From NCBI GenBank assembly GCA_020848835.1, contig JADLHJ010000014.1, positions 1 to 59,794 of the forward strand: a stretch of 59,794 nucleotides of DNA, written 5' to 3'. The notes beneath the pieces are model-generated. The model was not told where the DNA came from. It saw only the letters and a list, made by a program, of their open reading frames with translations, and did no database searches. Source of the DNA: Candidatus Hydrogenedentota bacterium (GTDB lineage: Bacteria > Hydrogenedentota > Hydrogenedentia > Hydrogenedentales > SLHB01). Each line of letters starts with the position of its first letter. Positions within the stretch are counted from its first letter, which is position 1. The position numbers were made by a program, and so were the translations under genes. Positions 17,456 to 26,396 of the stretch are shown one piece after another.

Positions 17456-17943
17456 CCGCGAAAGATCGCAAAGAACGCAAACCTTTTCTTTTCGCGAATC
17501 ATTGACTGAATGCGTACTTCTTTATCTCGAACTTATAGCTTCCAAAATTGACGACAAGACCGTGTTCAATTCGCGCTGATTTCAAGTACCCGATAAGTTG
17601 CGCTTGATGTTCAGTTGCAATTGCCTTGCGTGCCTTCAACTCCACGTTGATGCAATTCTCCACGAGAAGGTCTGCAAAGTATTCACCAAGCACGGTCCCG
17701 TCTTCGTCAAAGACGGTTATTGGATGTTGTTGCTCAACGTCAAGCCCCAGCTTCCGCAATCGATTGACCAAAGCATTCTCATATACTTTTTCGAGGTGGC
17801 CATGGGCCAAGTAAGTATGAATCGCGTACGCAGTTTCCCGGATGGTATCGCACAGTTTCATAGTGTCTTGCATCTAAGCCGCCTCCGTTGCTAGTCGCTG
17901 CCTTCAGTATGACCTTGCGTTCTTTGCGATCTTTTGCGGCTAT
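17452..17943. mobile_element. Putative GxxExxY cassette bounded by 29-bp inverted repeats
   Basis: The left repeat 17452-17480 and right repeat 17915-17943 are inverted copies with one mismatch over 29 bases (core GATCGCAAAGAACGCAA). They enclose a single GxxExxY gene. The outer ATAG of each repeat supplies the TAG stop of the flanking gene: the DnaA-like gene on the left and the molybdenum hydroxylase on the right. No clear target-site duplication and no transposase are seen. Mobility is inferred from structure only. Confidence 0.55.
17499..17873 (-). CDS. GxxExxY family protein
   Basis: The 124-residue protein carries the family-naming motif GHLEKVY (G-x-x-E-x-x-Y) at about residues 25-31. 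ADLLVENCINVELKA, TEHQAQLIGYLKSARIEHGLVVNFG and a C-terminal IKKY follow, all typical of PF13366. The D..E-x-K-like residues suggest a PD-(D/E)xK nuclease fold, an inference made for the family. An internal ATG at 17861 (MKLCDTI) is also possible. Such genes are often found as solitary accessory insertions, and here the gene is framed by inverted repeats. Confidence 0.85.
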   Translation of the reverse strand: MQDTMKLCDTIRETAYAIHTYLAHGHLEKVYENALVNRLRKLGLDVEQQHPITVFDEDGTVLGEYFADLLVENCINVELKARKAIATEHQAQLIGYLKSARIEHGLVVNFGSYKFEIKKYAFSQ

Positions 17944-20093
17944 GCGATTTTTAGCGGTAGTGCGTGGAGCAGTTTTCCGGTGGCGTGAAAGATGGCGTTT
18001 GCGATGGCGGGGGCTATCGCGATGATGGGGGTTTCGCCCGCGCCGACCGACGGTAGATCGGGGCGGTTCACGAGAACGATGTCGTGGTGGCCGGGGACGT
18101 CGCTAAAACGCGGGACTTCGTATTGTTTAAAATGGGGGTTGGCGATCTTGCCGTCTTTGAACTGCATCGCCTCGCGCAGGACCGCGCCCAGGCCCATGAT
18201 CACGCTACCTTCCACCTGTGCTTGTAGATTCTGCGGATTATGAATCGCGCCGCACTCGAAGGCGGTGCACACGCGACCGATGGTGTATTCGTTTGTCGAT
18301 GGGTTGACGGTGACCTCCGCGCACGACGCAACGAACGAACCTTTCTCCGTACCACAGGCAATCCCGTAGCCCGTGTTCTGCGCGGCGGATTTGCGGCGGT
18401 TCACGAAATCGAATTTTTCTGCCGCGGCGTTGAGTACATCTTTGAGGCGTTGCTCTTCGAGGAGTTCCTGCCGAAACGTGAGTGGATCGATCTTCGCCGC
18501 GGCAGCGAGTTCATCGATGAAAGATTCCCGCGCGAAGTTGTTTGCGGTAGACGCGAGCGCACGGTAGGAACCTTGGCGTAACGGTGATTCGCAGTTCTTG
18601 ACGCGCGTGCGTTTGGCCGCGCATGCGTAAGGACAATCAATCCCGGAGCCGCCGGAGTTGTAGTTCGTGAAATCCCACGCGATAATTTTGCCTGCATCGT
18701 CGAGGGCCGCGGCAATTTCCATCACGCCCGCGGGACGCCAGTAGGCCCAGGTGAATTCTTCTTTGCGGGTCCATTGAATGGAGACAGGGCGCTTGGCTTC
18801 TTTCGCAATGCGCGCCGCTTCGATCGCGGCGTCGCCCTGATGCTTTCCCCCAAAACCGCCGCCGGTGTCGGGCACGATGAGACGCACTTTTTCGTTCGGC
18901 ATGCCAAACGCTTGCGCGAGTTCGTTGCGTACATCGAAGGGACGCTGCGTGCCGGTCCACACCGTGAGTGTGTCGCCCTCAAATTCCGCGACGGCGCTGC
19001 GCGTTTCCATCGGCGCGTGTTGGATGTAGGGGATGTGATACTCCGCGCGCAACACGATCTTCGCATCTTTGAGTGCGGCATCGACATCGCCGCTCGCATC
19101 TTCGCGCGAACGCTGACGTCCCGAACCTTCGCGCACGTTTGCCTTGAGATACGTAAACAAATCGTCGCTTGAAGGTTGGCCAGATTTCTCCGTCCACTTC
19201 GCCGTTGCGGCGAGCGCTGTTATTGCTTTCTCCGCAAGAAAGGTAGTTGGCGCGGCCACGCCAACAAATGCGCCGTCGCGCACAGCGACAACACCCTCAA
19301 CCGCATCGGCGGCCTTCATATCGATCTCAATCAACTCCGCGCCGAAACTAGGCGCGCGCAACACGCGACCGTACAACATGCCGGGGCGTTTGATGTCAGA
19401 GGTGTAGCAATGTTTGCCAGTGACGATGTCAACGGAGCTTGGTTTTGGAAAAGTCTTGCCGAGGATCTTCCACGCATCGGGAGATGTGAGCGCGACATCC
19501 TCGGAAGATCGTTCGCGCAGGGTCGCATCGATGTCGCCCGCATTTGCGACTACTTCTGCAAGCGTCATCTTCTTTCCGGAAGAATGTTCAATCACGCCAT
19601 CGCGCATCGCTGCGCCTTCGGTGGAAACGTTCCATTGTTTGCACGCAAGCTCAATCAACAATTCGCGTGCGGAGGCCGCCGCTTTGCGCATCGTGGGAAT
19701 GTTTGCGGGCGTGGTGCGGCTGCCGTAGGTGCCGCCGTCGTTGGGAACAAGCGATGTATCTGCCATCACGAGTGTGATCATCGATACGGGCACGTGCAGT
19801 TCTTCCGCGGCTGCCATCGTGAGTTGCGTGCGCGCGCCCTGGCCTACTTCAACTTTTCCGCTGAACGCGGTGATACGTCCTTCTTTATCTATGTGAAAAC
19901 GGCCGGCCGCGGATTCATTCTGTTCACTACGTCCGCCACGCTCTTGCGCGAAACCCCAATCCGCGATCGCGGTGATGAGCAGGCCCGCGCCGATGCTTTG
20001 CACAAATGCGCGGCGCGAGAGGCTGAACACGTAGCGCGGCGGTTCGACAAATTCGTAGCGTTCAATTTCGATAGCTTCTTGCTCGTGTTTCAT
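17940..20093 (-). CDS. Molybdenum hydroxylase large subunit (xanthine dehydrogenase / IorB-like)
   Basis: Molybdopterin-binding catalytic subunit of a two-component aldehyde/purine/N-heterocycle hydroxylase. The 717-residue protein has a Tat signal (SRRAFVQSIGAGLLITA, residues about 26-42), suggesting export. It also has GGGFGGKHQGD for cofactor binding and SVGAGETP, which contains the catalytic Glu. The layout resembles isoquinoline 1-oxidoreductase beta subunits. The start is the ATG at 20093, which has AAGGAG and overlaps the small-subunit stop (ATGA). The substrate cannot be told from sequence. Its last codons lie in the right inverted repeat of the neighbouring cassette. Confidence 0.87.
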   Translation of the reverse strand: MKHEQEAIEIERYEFVEPPRYVFSLSRRAFVQSIGAGLLITAIADWGFAQERGGRSEQNESAAGRFHIDKEGRITAFSGKVEVGQGARTQLTMAAAEELHVPVSMITLVMADTSLVPNDGGTYGSRTTPANIPTMRKAAASARELLIELACKQWNVSTEGAAMRDGVIEHSSGKKMTLAEVVANAGDIDATLRERSSEDVALTSPDAWKILGKTFPKPSSVDIVTGKHCYTSDIKRPGMLYGRVLRAPSFGAELIEIDMKAADAVEGVVAVRDGAFVGVAAPTTFLAEKAITALAATAKWTEKSGQPSSDDLFTYLKANVREGSGRQRSREDASGDVDAALKDAKIVLRAEYHIPYIQHAPMETRSAVAEFEGDTLTVWTGTQRPFDVRNELAQAFGMPNEKVRLIVPDTGGGFGGKHQGDAAIEAARIAKEAKRPVSIQWTRKEEFTWAYWRPAGVMEIAAALDDAGKIIAWDFTNYNSGGSGIDCPYACAAKRTRVKNCESPLRQGSYRALASTANNFARESFIDELAAAAKIDPLTFRQELLEEQRLKDVLNAAAEKFDFVNRRKSAAQNTGYGIACGTEKGSFVASCAEVTVNPSTNEYTIGRVCTAFECGAIHNPQNLQAQVEGSVIMGLGAVLREAMQFKDGKIANPHFKQYEVPRFSDVPGHHDIVLVNRPDLPSVGAGETPIIAIAPAIANAIFHATGKLLHALPLKIA

Positions 20094-20566
20094 TTCGCCG
20101 CTCCTTGCAGTTGCGTCGCGGCGCGCTCGATCGCGCGGATGATGTTCGGATAGTTGGTACAGCGGCAGATGTTGCCGTCCATGAAATTGACGATCTGTGC
20201 GCGGGTCGGTTGCGGGTTCGCGTTGAGCAGGGCCGTCGCGGTGAGAATCATACCCGGCACGCAGTAGCCGCATTGCACCGCGCCTTCGTCGATGAAGGCC
20301 TGCTGCACAGGCGTCAGCGCATCGGCTCTTGCTAAACCTTCGACTGTCACGACGCGTTTGCCTTCGATCTTCGACAGCGGCGTCTGGCAGGACGTGACCG
20401 CTTTATCGTCCACCAACACCACGCAAGCGCGGCAGGCGCCCTCGCCGCAACCGTACTTCGCGCCGGTCACATCGAGGTCTTCGCGCAAGACTTCGAGCAC
20501 GGTGCGCCCGGGATCCGTGGTGACGGATTTGGTTTCGCCATTGAGCGTGAATACCACGGTGGCCAT
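20090..20566 (-). CDS. Molybdenum hydroxylase [2Fe-2S] subunit (IorA-like)
   Basis: Electron-transfer subunit partnering the downstream large subunit. The 158 residues hold a plant-type ferredoxin [2Fe-2S] site (C40, C45, C48 in YGCGEGACRAC, and C60). A second helical [2Fe-2S] site follows (C99, C102 in QCGYCVPGM; C134, C136 in ICRCTNYPNI). Length and motif order are typical. Start is the ATG at 20566 with GGAG 9 bases upstream. There is no FAD subunit nearby, as in the IorAB class, where a cytochrome or other acceptor takes the electrons. Confidence 0.92.
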   Translation of the reverse strand: MATVVFTLNGETKSVTTDPGRTVLEVLREDLDVTGAKYGCGEGACRACVVLVDDKAVTSCQTPLSKIEGKRVVTVEGLARADALTPVQQAFIDEGAVQCGYCVPGMILTATALLNANPQPTRAQIVNFMDGNICRCTNYPNIIRAIERAATQLQGAAK

Positions 20567-20607
20567 GGATGGATACTCCGCGTTTGCCGCAGTCGCGTGT
20601 GGGGTCG

Positions 20608-20636
20608 AGTATAGGCGATGCGCGGGGCAGCGACAA
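20608..20636 (-). promoter_or_regulatory. Promoter for the molybdenum hydroxylase pair
   Basis: On the minus strand TTGTCG (revcomp of 20631-20636), a 17-bp spacer and TATACT (revcomp of 20608-20613) lie 42 bases upstream of the small-subunit ATG. Confidence 0.5.
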
Positions 20637-20840
20637 TGGCCTTCACATGCTCTATTGGCGGTGTATACAACCAATCCCTAGCCAAACGGCGCAGGCGGAT
20701 CTCACCTCAAAAACGTAGCATTTCCGCGAGAGGGAGAGAGCCAGGCGCTCGCGCGGATGTTTTCGCCGGTTGCGACTGGTTACATTTTGTCTGGAAAAGC
20801 AGCGTTGACGGGGCTTTAGATTCGGAAGTACCATGGCGGA

Positions 20841-23303
20841 ATGAGCTTGGCAAGGCTTGCTGCTGTTCTCTTTGCAGGGGTAGTCGCGTGCGTAGTGGCG
20901 CACGGCGAAGTCGCGGGTGCGTCTGGCCAGGCGTCGCTGCTGGATCGGGTGAATCGGGTTGAGTCTTCGATAGCGGCGTTGGCGGTTGGACCGCAGACGG
21001 TAAAGTTCAATCGCGATGTGCGGCCGATCCTTTCCGAGCATTGTTTCAAGTGCCACGGGCCGGATGAAAAGAAGCGCAAAGGTGGGCTCCGGCTCGACCT
21101 GCGCGATGCCGCCATCGAGGCGTTGGCGCCGGGGAATGCCGGCGCGAGCGAGGTCATGAAGCGCGTCACCACGCACGACCTCGAAGATCGCATGCCGCCT
21201 GCGGACGCGAAGACTACGCTGACACCAGAACAAATCGAGACGTTGCGCACGTGGATCGCGGAGGGCGCGCGGTACGAGGCGCATTGGGCGTTTATCAAAC
21301 CCGAGCGTCCGGCGGTGCCAACGGTGGCGCAAACTGCTTGGCCTAGAAATCCTATCGATAACTTTGTGCTTGCGCGGTTGGAAACGCACAAGGTCGCGCC
21401 TTCGCAGGAAGCGGACCGCCGCACGCTGATTCGTCGCGCATATCTGGACCTGATCGGCATGCCCCCTGCGCCGGAGGCAGTAAATGCGTTTCTAAATGAT
21501 CCCTCCAGCGACGCGTATGAAAAAATGATCGATGGGCTTTTGGCTTCGGAACATTTTGGCGAACGCTGGGGACGTCATTGGCTGGATGCGGCGCGTTATG
21601 CGGATAGCGATGGTTATGGAATTGATAATCCGCGTCCGATCTGGAAATACCGCGAGTGGGTGATCAACGCCTTCAACACGGACATGCCCTTCGATCAATT
21701 CACGACGAAACAACTCGCAGGCGACATGTTGCCTGATGGGACGCGTGACGACGTTGTCGCGACGGGTTTTCATCGCAACACGATGTTCAATGGGGAGGGC
21801 GGTGTAGACCCGGAAGAGTTCCGCATCGTGTCGATTATCGATCGCGTGAACACGACGGGGTCGGTGTTTCTCGGGTTGACGATGGGCTGCGCGCAGTGTC
21901 ACACGCACAAATACGATCCGATCACGCAGAAGGAGTATTACCAGTTCTTCGCGTTCTTCAACAACGACGATGAAATCAATATCGATCTGCCGAAGCCTGA
22001 ACAGGAAGAAGAACTGAAAGTTGCGCGCGCGAATGTGGCCGAGGCGCAGCGCACGCTGAATGCGTATATCAACGACGTGGAAAATTATTTGCTGGCGCAG
22101 TGGGAACAGTCGTTGCCAACGGAAACGCGCGCGACGTTTGTTGCGAGTGTGCAACAAGGGCTCATGCTGCCATTCAAGGAACGTCATCCGGATCAGGAAA
22201 AAGCGATCCGGGAAATATTTTTCAAGGACGATCCGGAGTACGCGTGGCGCAGGGCCGACGTGTCCGCGGCACAATCGAAGGTGCCATGGGTACCGGAGTC
22301 GATGGTGTTGCGCAAGCGCACGCAACCGCGCGATACGTTTATTCACATCAAAGGCGATTTCACGCAGCACGGCGAAAAAGTGACGCCAGGAGTACTCGCG
22401 GTATTGAATGAGCCCGCGCCGAGCGATGCGCCGAACAGGCTCGATCTCGCGAAGTGGATCGTCGATCCGAGCAATCCGTTGACCGCGCGCGTGGCGGTGA
22501 ACCGCATGTGGCAGGAGTTGTTTGGGCGCGGAATCGTGGAAACGGAAAACGATTTCGGCACGCAGGGCACGCCGCCTGCCAATCCCGATTTGCTCGATTG
22601 GCTCGCGACGGAATTTGTGCGCGACGGCTGGCACATGAAATCGATGATCCGGCTGATGGTGACCTCGGCGACGTATCGTCAATCTTCTACCATGCGGCCG
22701 GACTTGCTGCAGATTGATCCGCAGAATCGTCTGCTGGCGCGGCAATCGCGCTTGCGCCTTGAGGCCGAAATTCTGCGCGACAGTGCGTTGACAGCATCGG
22801 GCTTGATGAATCATACGATTGGCGGGCCGAGCGTGTATCCGCCGCAGCCTGATGGGATCATGAAGCAGCAGAAGGTGGGGCGTTCATGGACCGTGAGTAC
22901 TGGGCCGGACCGCTACCGTCGCGGAATGTATACATTTTTCTGGCGCGCGTCGCCGCATCCTTCGCTGGTGTTGTTCGATGCACCGGACGCGAACATGGCC
23001 TGCACGCGGCGCAACCGATCGAACACGCCGTTGCAGGCGTTGACGTTGTTGAATGAAGAATCCTGCGTGGAACAGGCGGACGCCTTGGCGAAACGCATCG
23101 TCACGGAACAGCCGGATGATGTTCGTGCGCGGATCGCGCGCGCGTTTGAATTGTGCCTTGGGCGTGAGCCGCGTGACTTCGAAGTGAATACGTTAATGGC
23201 GTTGCTGGAAAAAGAACGTGCGCTAGCGCCGGATGAACAGTCGGCGTGGAAAAGCGTTGCGCGGGTGATGTTGAATCTCGATGAATTCATTACGCGCGAG
23301 TGA
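20841..23303 (+). CDS. Planctomycete-type cytochrome + DUF1549 + DUF1553 protein
   Basis: Secreted 820-residue protein with a signal peptide (about 1-28). It has a PSCyt1 heme-binding domain with CFKCH (C68-H72), a DUF1549/PSCyt2 domain from about residue 170 that contains a second CAQCH (C350-H354), and a DUF1553/PSD1 domain from about residue 535 (TARVAVNRMWQELFGRGIV, RRNRSNTPLQALTLLNEES). Both CxxCH motifs predict covalent c-type heme. This architecture is characteristic of Planctomycetes and relatives, where it nearly always pairs with a DUF1501 gene, as here (GTGA overlap). Its role is unproven; links to sulfated-polysaccharide use have been suggested for the family. Confidence 0.92.
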   Translation: MSLARLAAVLFAGVVACVVAHGEVAGASGQASLLDRVNRVESSIAALAVGPQTVKFNRDVRPILSEHCFKCHGPDEKKRKGGLRLDLRDAAIEALAPGNAGASEVMKRVTTHDLEDRMPPADAKTTLTPEQIETLRTWIAEGARYEAHWAFIKPERPAVPTVAQTAWPRNPIDNFVLARLETHKVAPSQEADRRTLIRRAYLDLIGMPPAPEAVNAFLNDPSSDAYEKMIDGLLASEHFGERWGRHWLDAARYADSDGYGIDNPRPIWKYREWVINAFNTDMPFDQFTTKQLAGDMLPDGTRDDVVATGFHRNTMFNGEGGVDPEEFRIVSIIDRVNTTGSVFLGLTMGCAQCHTHKYDPITQKEYYQFFAFFNNDDEINIDLPKPEQEEELKVARANVAEAQRTLNAYINDVENYLLAQWEQSLPTETRATFVASVQQGLMLPFKERHPDQEKAIREIFFKDDPEYAWRRADVSAAQSKVPWVPESMVLRKRTQPRDTFIHIKGDFTQHGEKVTPGVLAVLNEPAPSDAPNRLDLAKWIVDPSNPLTARVAVNRMWQELFGRGIVETENDFGTQGTPPANPDLLDWLATEFVRDGWHMKSMIRLMVTSATYRQSSTMRPDLLQIDPQNRLLARQSRLRLEAEILRDSALTASGLMNHTIGGPSVYPPQPDGIMKQQKVGRSWTVSTGPDRYRRGMYTFFWRASPHPSLVLFDAPDANMACTRRNRSNTPLQALTLLNEESCVEQADALAKRIVTEQPDDVRARIARAFELCLGREPRDFEVNTLMALLEKERALAPDEQSAWKSVARVMLNLDEFITRE

Positions 23304-24778
23304 GGGCGGATATTGTGAATTGCGGACATAGCATAACTGAACGCGATGCGCTGCTGAACGTCACGCGGCGGCATTTCTTTCAGCAGTGCGGTTATGGGCT
23401 TGGCGCGTTAGCGCTCGGCGGTTTGCTGGGCACGACGGCCTCGGCTGAACGTATCACGGCAGAGAATCCGCTTGCGCCAAAGCAGGGGCATTTTCCTGCG
23501 CGTGCGAAGAACGTCATCTTTTTGTTTATGGCGGGCGGGCCGAGTCAGCTTGAGTTGTACGACTACAAACCGAAGCTGCAGGAATTGAATGGGCAACCCG
23601 TGCCGCAATCGTTCATGGAAGGCAAACGCTTCGCCTTCATGGATTCGTTTTTGAAAGAGCCACCGAAGCTTCTCGGTACCGTGCGCAAGTTTAAGCAGCA
23701 TGGGCAGAGCGGCGCATGGGTATCCGAGTGTTTGCCGCACATCGCGGAGATCGTCGATGACATTTCGTTTATTCACACGCTCGCGACGGATCAGCCGAAC
23801 CATGCGCCTGCAAAGATTTTTTTAAACACCGGCAGCGCACAATTCGGCAGCCCCGCGATGGGCGCGTGGGTGACGTATGGCATCGGCAGCGAGGCGAACG
23901 ACTTGCCGGGGTTCGTGGTGCTGCAATCCGGATTCCGCGGTATTCGCGGAGGCGCGGCCAATTGGGCGAACGGCTTTTTGCCGTCCGCGCATCAAGGCGT
24001 GCCGTTGCGCAACAGCGGCGATCCGATTTTGAATCTTGCGACGCCGCAAGATTACACCGACGAACGGCAGCGCAATGTGATCGATGCGGTGAATGCGATC
24101 AACGGCGATCACCTCGATCTCGTCGGCGATCCGGAAGTGGCCGCGCGCATCGCATCGTATGAGATGGCGTATCGCATGCAGTCGAGCGCGCCGGAGCTGA
24201 TGGACCTGTCGAAGGAATCACCGGAGACGCTAGCGATGTACGGCGTTGAACCGGGCAAACCTTCCTTTGCGTACAACTGCATTCTCGCGCGCAGACTCGT
24301 GGAGCGCGGCGTGCGTTTTGTTCAGGCCTACCACACGAGTTGGGACCATCACGGCGGCAACACGGAAAATCTTACGAATTCGCTCGACGATGTTACGAAA
24401 GATGTCGATCAGGCGAGTGCGGCGTTGATCAAAGATCTAAAGCAGCGCGGCCTGCTCGATGAAACGCTGGTGATCTGGGGCGGTGAATTCGGCCGCACGC
24501 CGATGGGCGAGATTCGCGACACAGTCGGGCGAAATCATCACATCGAATGTTCGAGCATTTGGATGGCCGGCGGCGGCGTGAAAGCGGGATACGCGCACGG
24601 CAAGACCGATGAACTAGGTTTCTCGCCGATTGAAGATCGCGTGCACGTGAACGATTTCCACGCGACGATGCTGCACCTGCTCGGCATCGACCACACGCGG
24701 CTGACGTATCGTTTCAAGGGCCGAGATTTCCGATTGACGGATGTCGCAGGGAACGTGGTCCACAAACTGCTCGTCTAG
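23300..24778 (+). CDS. DUF1501 domain protein (sulfatase-like), Tat-exported
   Basis: The 492-residue partner of the upstream DUF1549/1553 protein. The Tat-type leader is TRRHFFQQCGYGLGALALGG (about 22-41). The DUF1501 alkaline-phosphatase/sulfatase-like fold shows FLFMAGGPSQLELYDYKP, YHTSWDHHGGN, VIWGGEFGRTP and GRNHHIECSSIWMAGGG. It starts at GTG overlapping the previous stop (GTGA), so the two are translationally coupled. A truncated copy of its last 209 bases lies at 25230-25438, colinear without gaps. Confidence 0.92.
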   Translation: MRADIVNCGHSITERDALLNVTRRHFFQQCGYGLGALALGGLLGTTASAERITAENPLAPKQGHFPARAKNVIFLFMAGGPSQLELYDYKPKLQELNGQPVPQSFMEGKRFAFMDSFLKEPPKLLGTVRKFKQHGQSGAWVSECLPHIAEIVDDISFIHTLATDQPNHAPAKIFLNTGSAQFGSPAMGAWVTYGIGSEANDLPGFVVLQSGFRGIRGGAANWANGFLPSAHQGVPLRNSGDPILNLATPQDYTDERQRNVIDAVNAINGDHLDLVGDPEVAARIASYEMAYRMQSSAPELMDLSKESPETLAMYGVEPGKPSFAYNCILARRLVERGVRFVQAYHTSWDHHGGNTENLTNSLDDVTKDVDQASAALIKDLKQRGLLDETLVIWGGEFGRTPMGEIRDTVGRNHHIECSSIWMAGGGVKAGYAHGKTDELGFSPIEDRVHVNDFHATMLHLLGIDHTRLTYRFKGRDFRLTDVAGNVVHKLLV

Positions 24779-24787
24779 GCCATCCGT

Positions 24788-24979
24788 TTAGCGCCAGTGA
24801 CTACCCGTGTTGTACGAATCTTGCCACTCGACTTGAATGCTTTCCGCCGGCGGCTGGATGGTGTCATCAATTGGAATACCGTCACCCACATCTGCGCCAA
24901 GCCCCATCAAGCACAACAACGCGGCCTTAAACAGCGGATTAATCAGGCCCGGCTCGTCCTTATCCCGTGAACTTGCCAT
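24788..24979 (-). CDS. Small hypothetical protein
   Basis: A 63-residue ORF with ATG preceded by AAGGA at 8 bases. It contains a short hydrophobic stretch (PLFKAALLCLMGLGADVGDG) followed by an acidic, soluble C-terminal half. No family is recognised. It converges on the DUF1501 gene, 9 bp from its stop. It lies in the first copy of the inferred tandem duplication. Confidence 0.4.
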   Translation of the reverse strand: MASSRDKDEPGLINPLFKAALLCLMGLGADVGDGIPIDDTIQPPAESIQVEWQDSYNTGSHWR

Positions 24980-25184
24980 ACAGCGCTTCCTTTGTCAGTG
25001 AAAGGAGCGAGCATAGTGCGTGCCAGTTGCGCGCGATCTGTTAAAGCGTGGGCACTTCAGTACTTGAACGACAATCGCGTGGTCGACTCAAAAATGCACA
25101 CGTCTAATTTGGAGTATGTGCAAACCCGTATGCCTCAATTTCGCGTTTGATGGTGCGAGAGAAAGCCATGCATAAAGAAGAAAA
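24980..25184. other. Non-coding stretch before the chimeric pseudogene
   Basis: Nothing recognisable apart from the ribosome site of the small ORF at 24979. On the tandem-duplication reading it corresponds to the eroded end of the first duplicated intergenic segment. Confidence 0.5.
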
Positions 25185-25438
25185 GCGCCGGTGATGTAGG
25201 AGGCGCCATCGGACGCGAGGAATTTTGTGGCGGCAGCGTGAAGGCGGAATAAGCGCACGGCAAGACGGATGAACTTGGATTCTCGACGGTTGAAGATCGC
25301 ATGCACGTGAATGATTTCCACGCGACGACGTTGCACCGGCTCGGCATCGCTCACACGCGGCTGACGTATCGGTTCAAAGGCCGTGGTTTCCGATTGACAG
25401 ACGTCGCCGGGAATGTGGTCCGTAAGCTATTGGTTTGA
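25185..25438. pseudogene. Chimeric remnant: fabG 3' end joined to DUF1501 3' end
   Basis: Bases 25185-25237 match 26431-26483 (the fabG C-terminus, minus strand) with 4 differences. Its minus-strand reading still gives ATKFLASDGASYITGA. Bases 25230-25438 match 24570-24778 (the DUF1501 C-terminus, plus strand) with about 33 differences by hand count and no gaps. The join falls in GGCGGCRGCG, a word present as GGCGGCGGCG in both parents. The DUF1501-like frame has an in-frame TAA close after the join and no start, so it is not expressed as protein. Confidence 0.85.
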
Positions 25439-25439
25439 G

Positions 25440-26390
25440 CTAGTTTGTTAAGCTCGACTGTTCGGGCTGCGTTAGGGCTCTCTTGGATTCCCATTCCAAC
25501 CGCTCCAAGCCTTGCATCGGATTCAGTGACGTCGTGCCCACATTCTCCAATTGAATGAGTCCTTGGATGCTGAAATCGTACGATCCCAATCCTGGATATG
25601 AGCCATCAAAGAACTCGGCATGATAAATTTTCCCGTAACGGCCTGACTCTAGGTGACGAACGTAGAACGATATGAATTTTGGGGAATCGAAATGGAGGTG
25701 CGGAACGTATCCTGAAGTCGGCGCAACACGCATTGCAACTTCGTCGATCAATCCGGCCCCATCAGCGGGCCCCGGTGCTAGCTCCCAGCCGTTTTCACCG
25801 TGGATAGACATTTCCCATTGGCGTTTTCCTAAAGGCAATGCGATATCAGTATTTGTGTTTGCCGACGCACCGTATGCTTCGCTGGACTTCACCTCAATCC
25901 ACAAATCGGCTTCGTCTCTCTGAAATACCAACTCGCCAATGGGAGCGGGTACGATGGCCACTCCAAACGCTGCCTCATCAAACCACTGCTTCCACCAACT
26001 CTTGCGCACTCTGAGTTCGAACGTCGGAACTGCTTGGGTCGCCTTCTCAAGGACAATGGTAACGGTTTGCCACGGTACAGTCCCTGTGCGCCAGGTATTC
26101 AGGTACGGGTAGTATCCGGACGCATTGATTTCGACAGTTATCCTTGACGGTGTAGATTGTGAGAAACGTCCGTCTTTGTCGGTTTCACCCTTGAAAGATC
26201 CCCTCCGTCGAGGACCTTCCCATCTATCCCTCGTGCTCCACTCGCCGCTAATTCTGGCACCTTGGATTGGTTTGCCTTCTTCATCAACAACTTTTATAGC
26301 GAGAACATGATCACGAAGCAGCAAAAAGGCAAAGATGATGCTTACTGTGGCAATTACGCCTATGGTCGTTTTGACGCGAACGCGCCTCAT
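25440..26390 (-). CDS. Membrane-anchored protein with carboxypeptidase-regulatory-like domain
   Basis: The 316-residue protein has one N-terminal membrane anchor (about 8-26). A beta-sandwich module of the CarboxypepD_reg type follows (KVVDEEGKPIQGARISGEW..TDKDGRFSQSTPSRITVEINASGYYPY, about 32-95), then an uncharacterised mostly beta domain. It starts 6 bp after the fabG stop on the same strand, with part of the fabG tail as a weak ribosome site, so it is probably co-transcribed with fabG. It is present only in the second copy of the inferred tandem duplication. Function unknown. Confidence 0.65.
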   Translation of the reverse strand: MRRVRVKTTIGVIATVSIIFAFLLLRDHVLAIKVVDEEGKPIQGARISGEWSTRDRWEGPRRRGSFKGETDKDGRFSQSTPSRITVEINASGYYPYLNTWRTGTVPWQTVTIVLEKATQAVPTFELRVRKSWWKQWFDEAAFGVAIVPAPIGELVFQRDEADLWIEVKSSEAYGASANTNTDIALPLGKRQWEMSIHGENGWELAPGPADGAGLIDEVAMRVAPTSGYVPHLHFDSPKFISFYVRHLESGRYGKIYHAEFFDGSYPGLGSYDFSIQGLIQLENVGTTSLNPMQGLERLEWESKRALTQPEQSSLTN

Positions 26391-26396
26391 CGTCGC

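Noticed and set aside
16446..17480. 344-codon minus-strand ORF under the coiled-coil gene
   Set aside because: Arg/Ala-rich shadow produced by the repetitive GC-rich coiled-coil codons.
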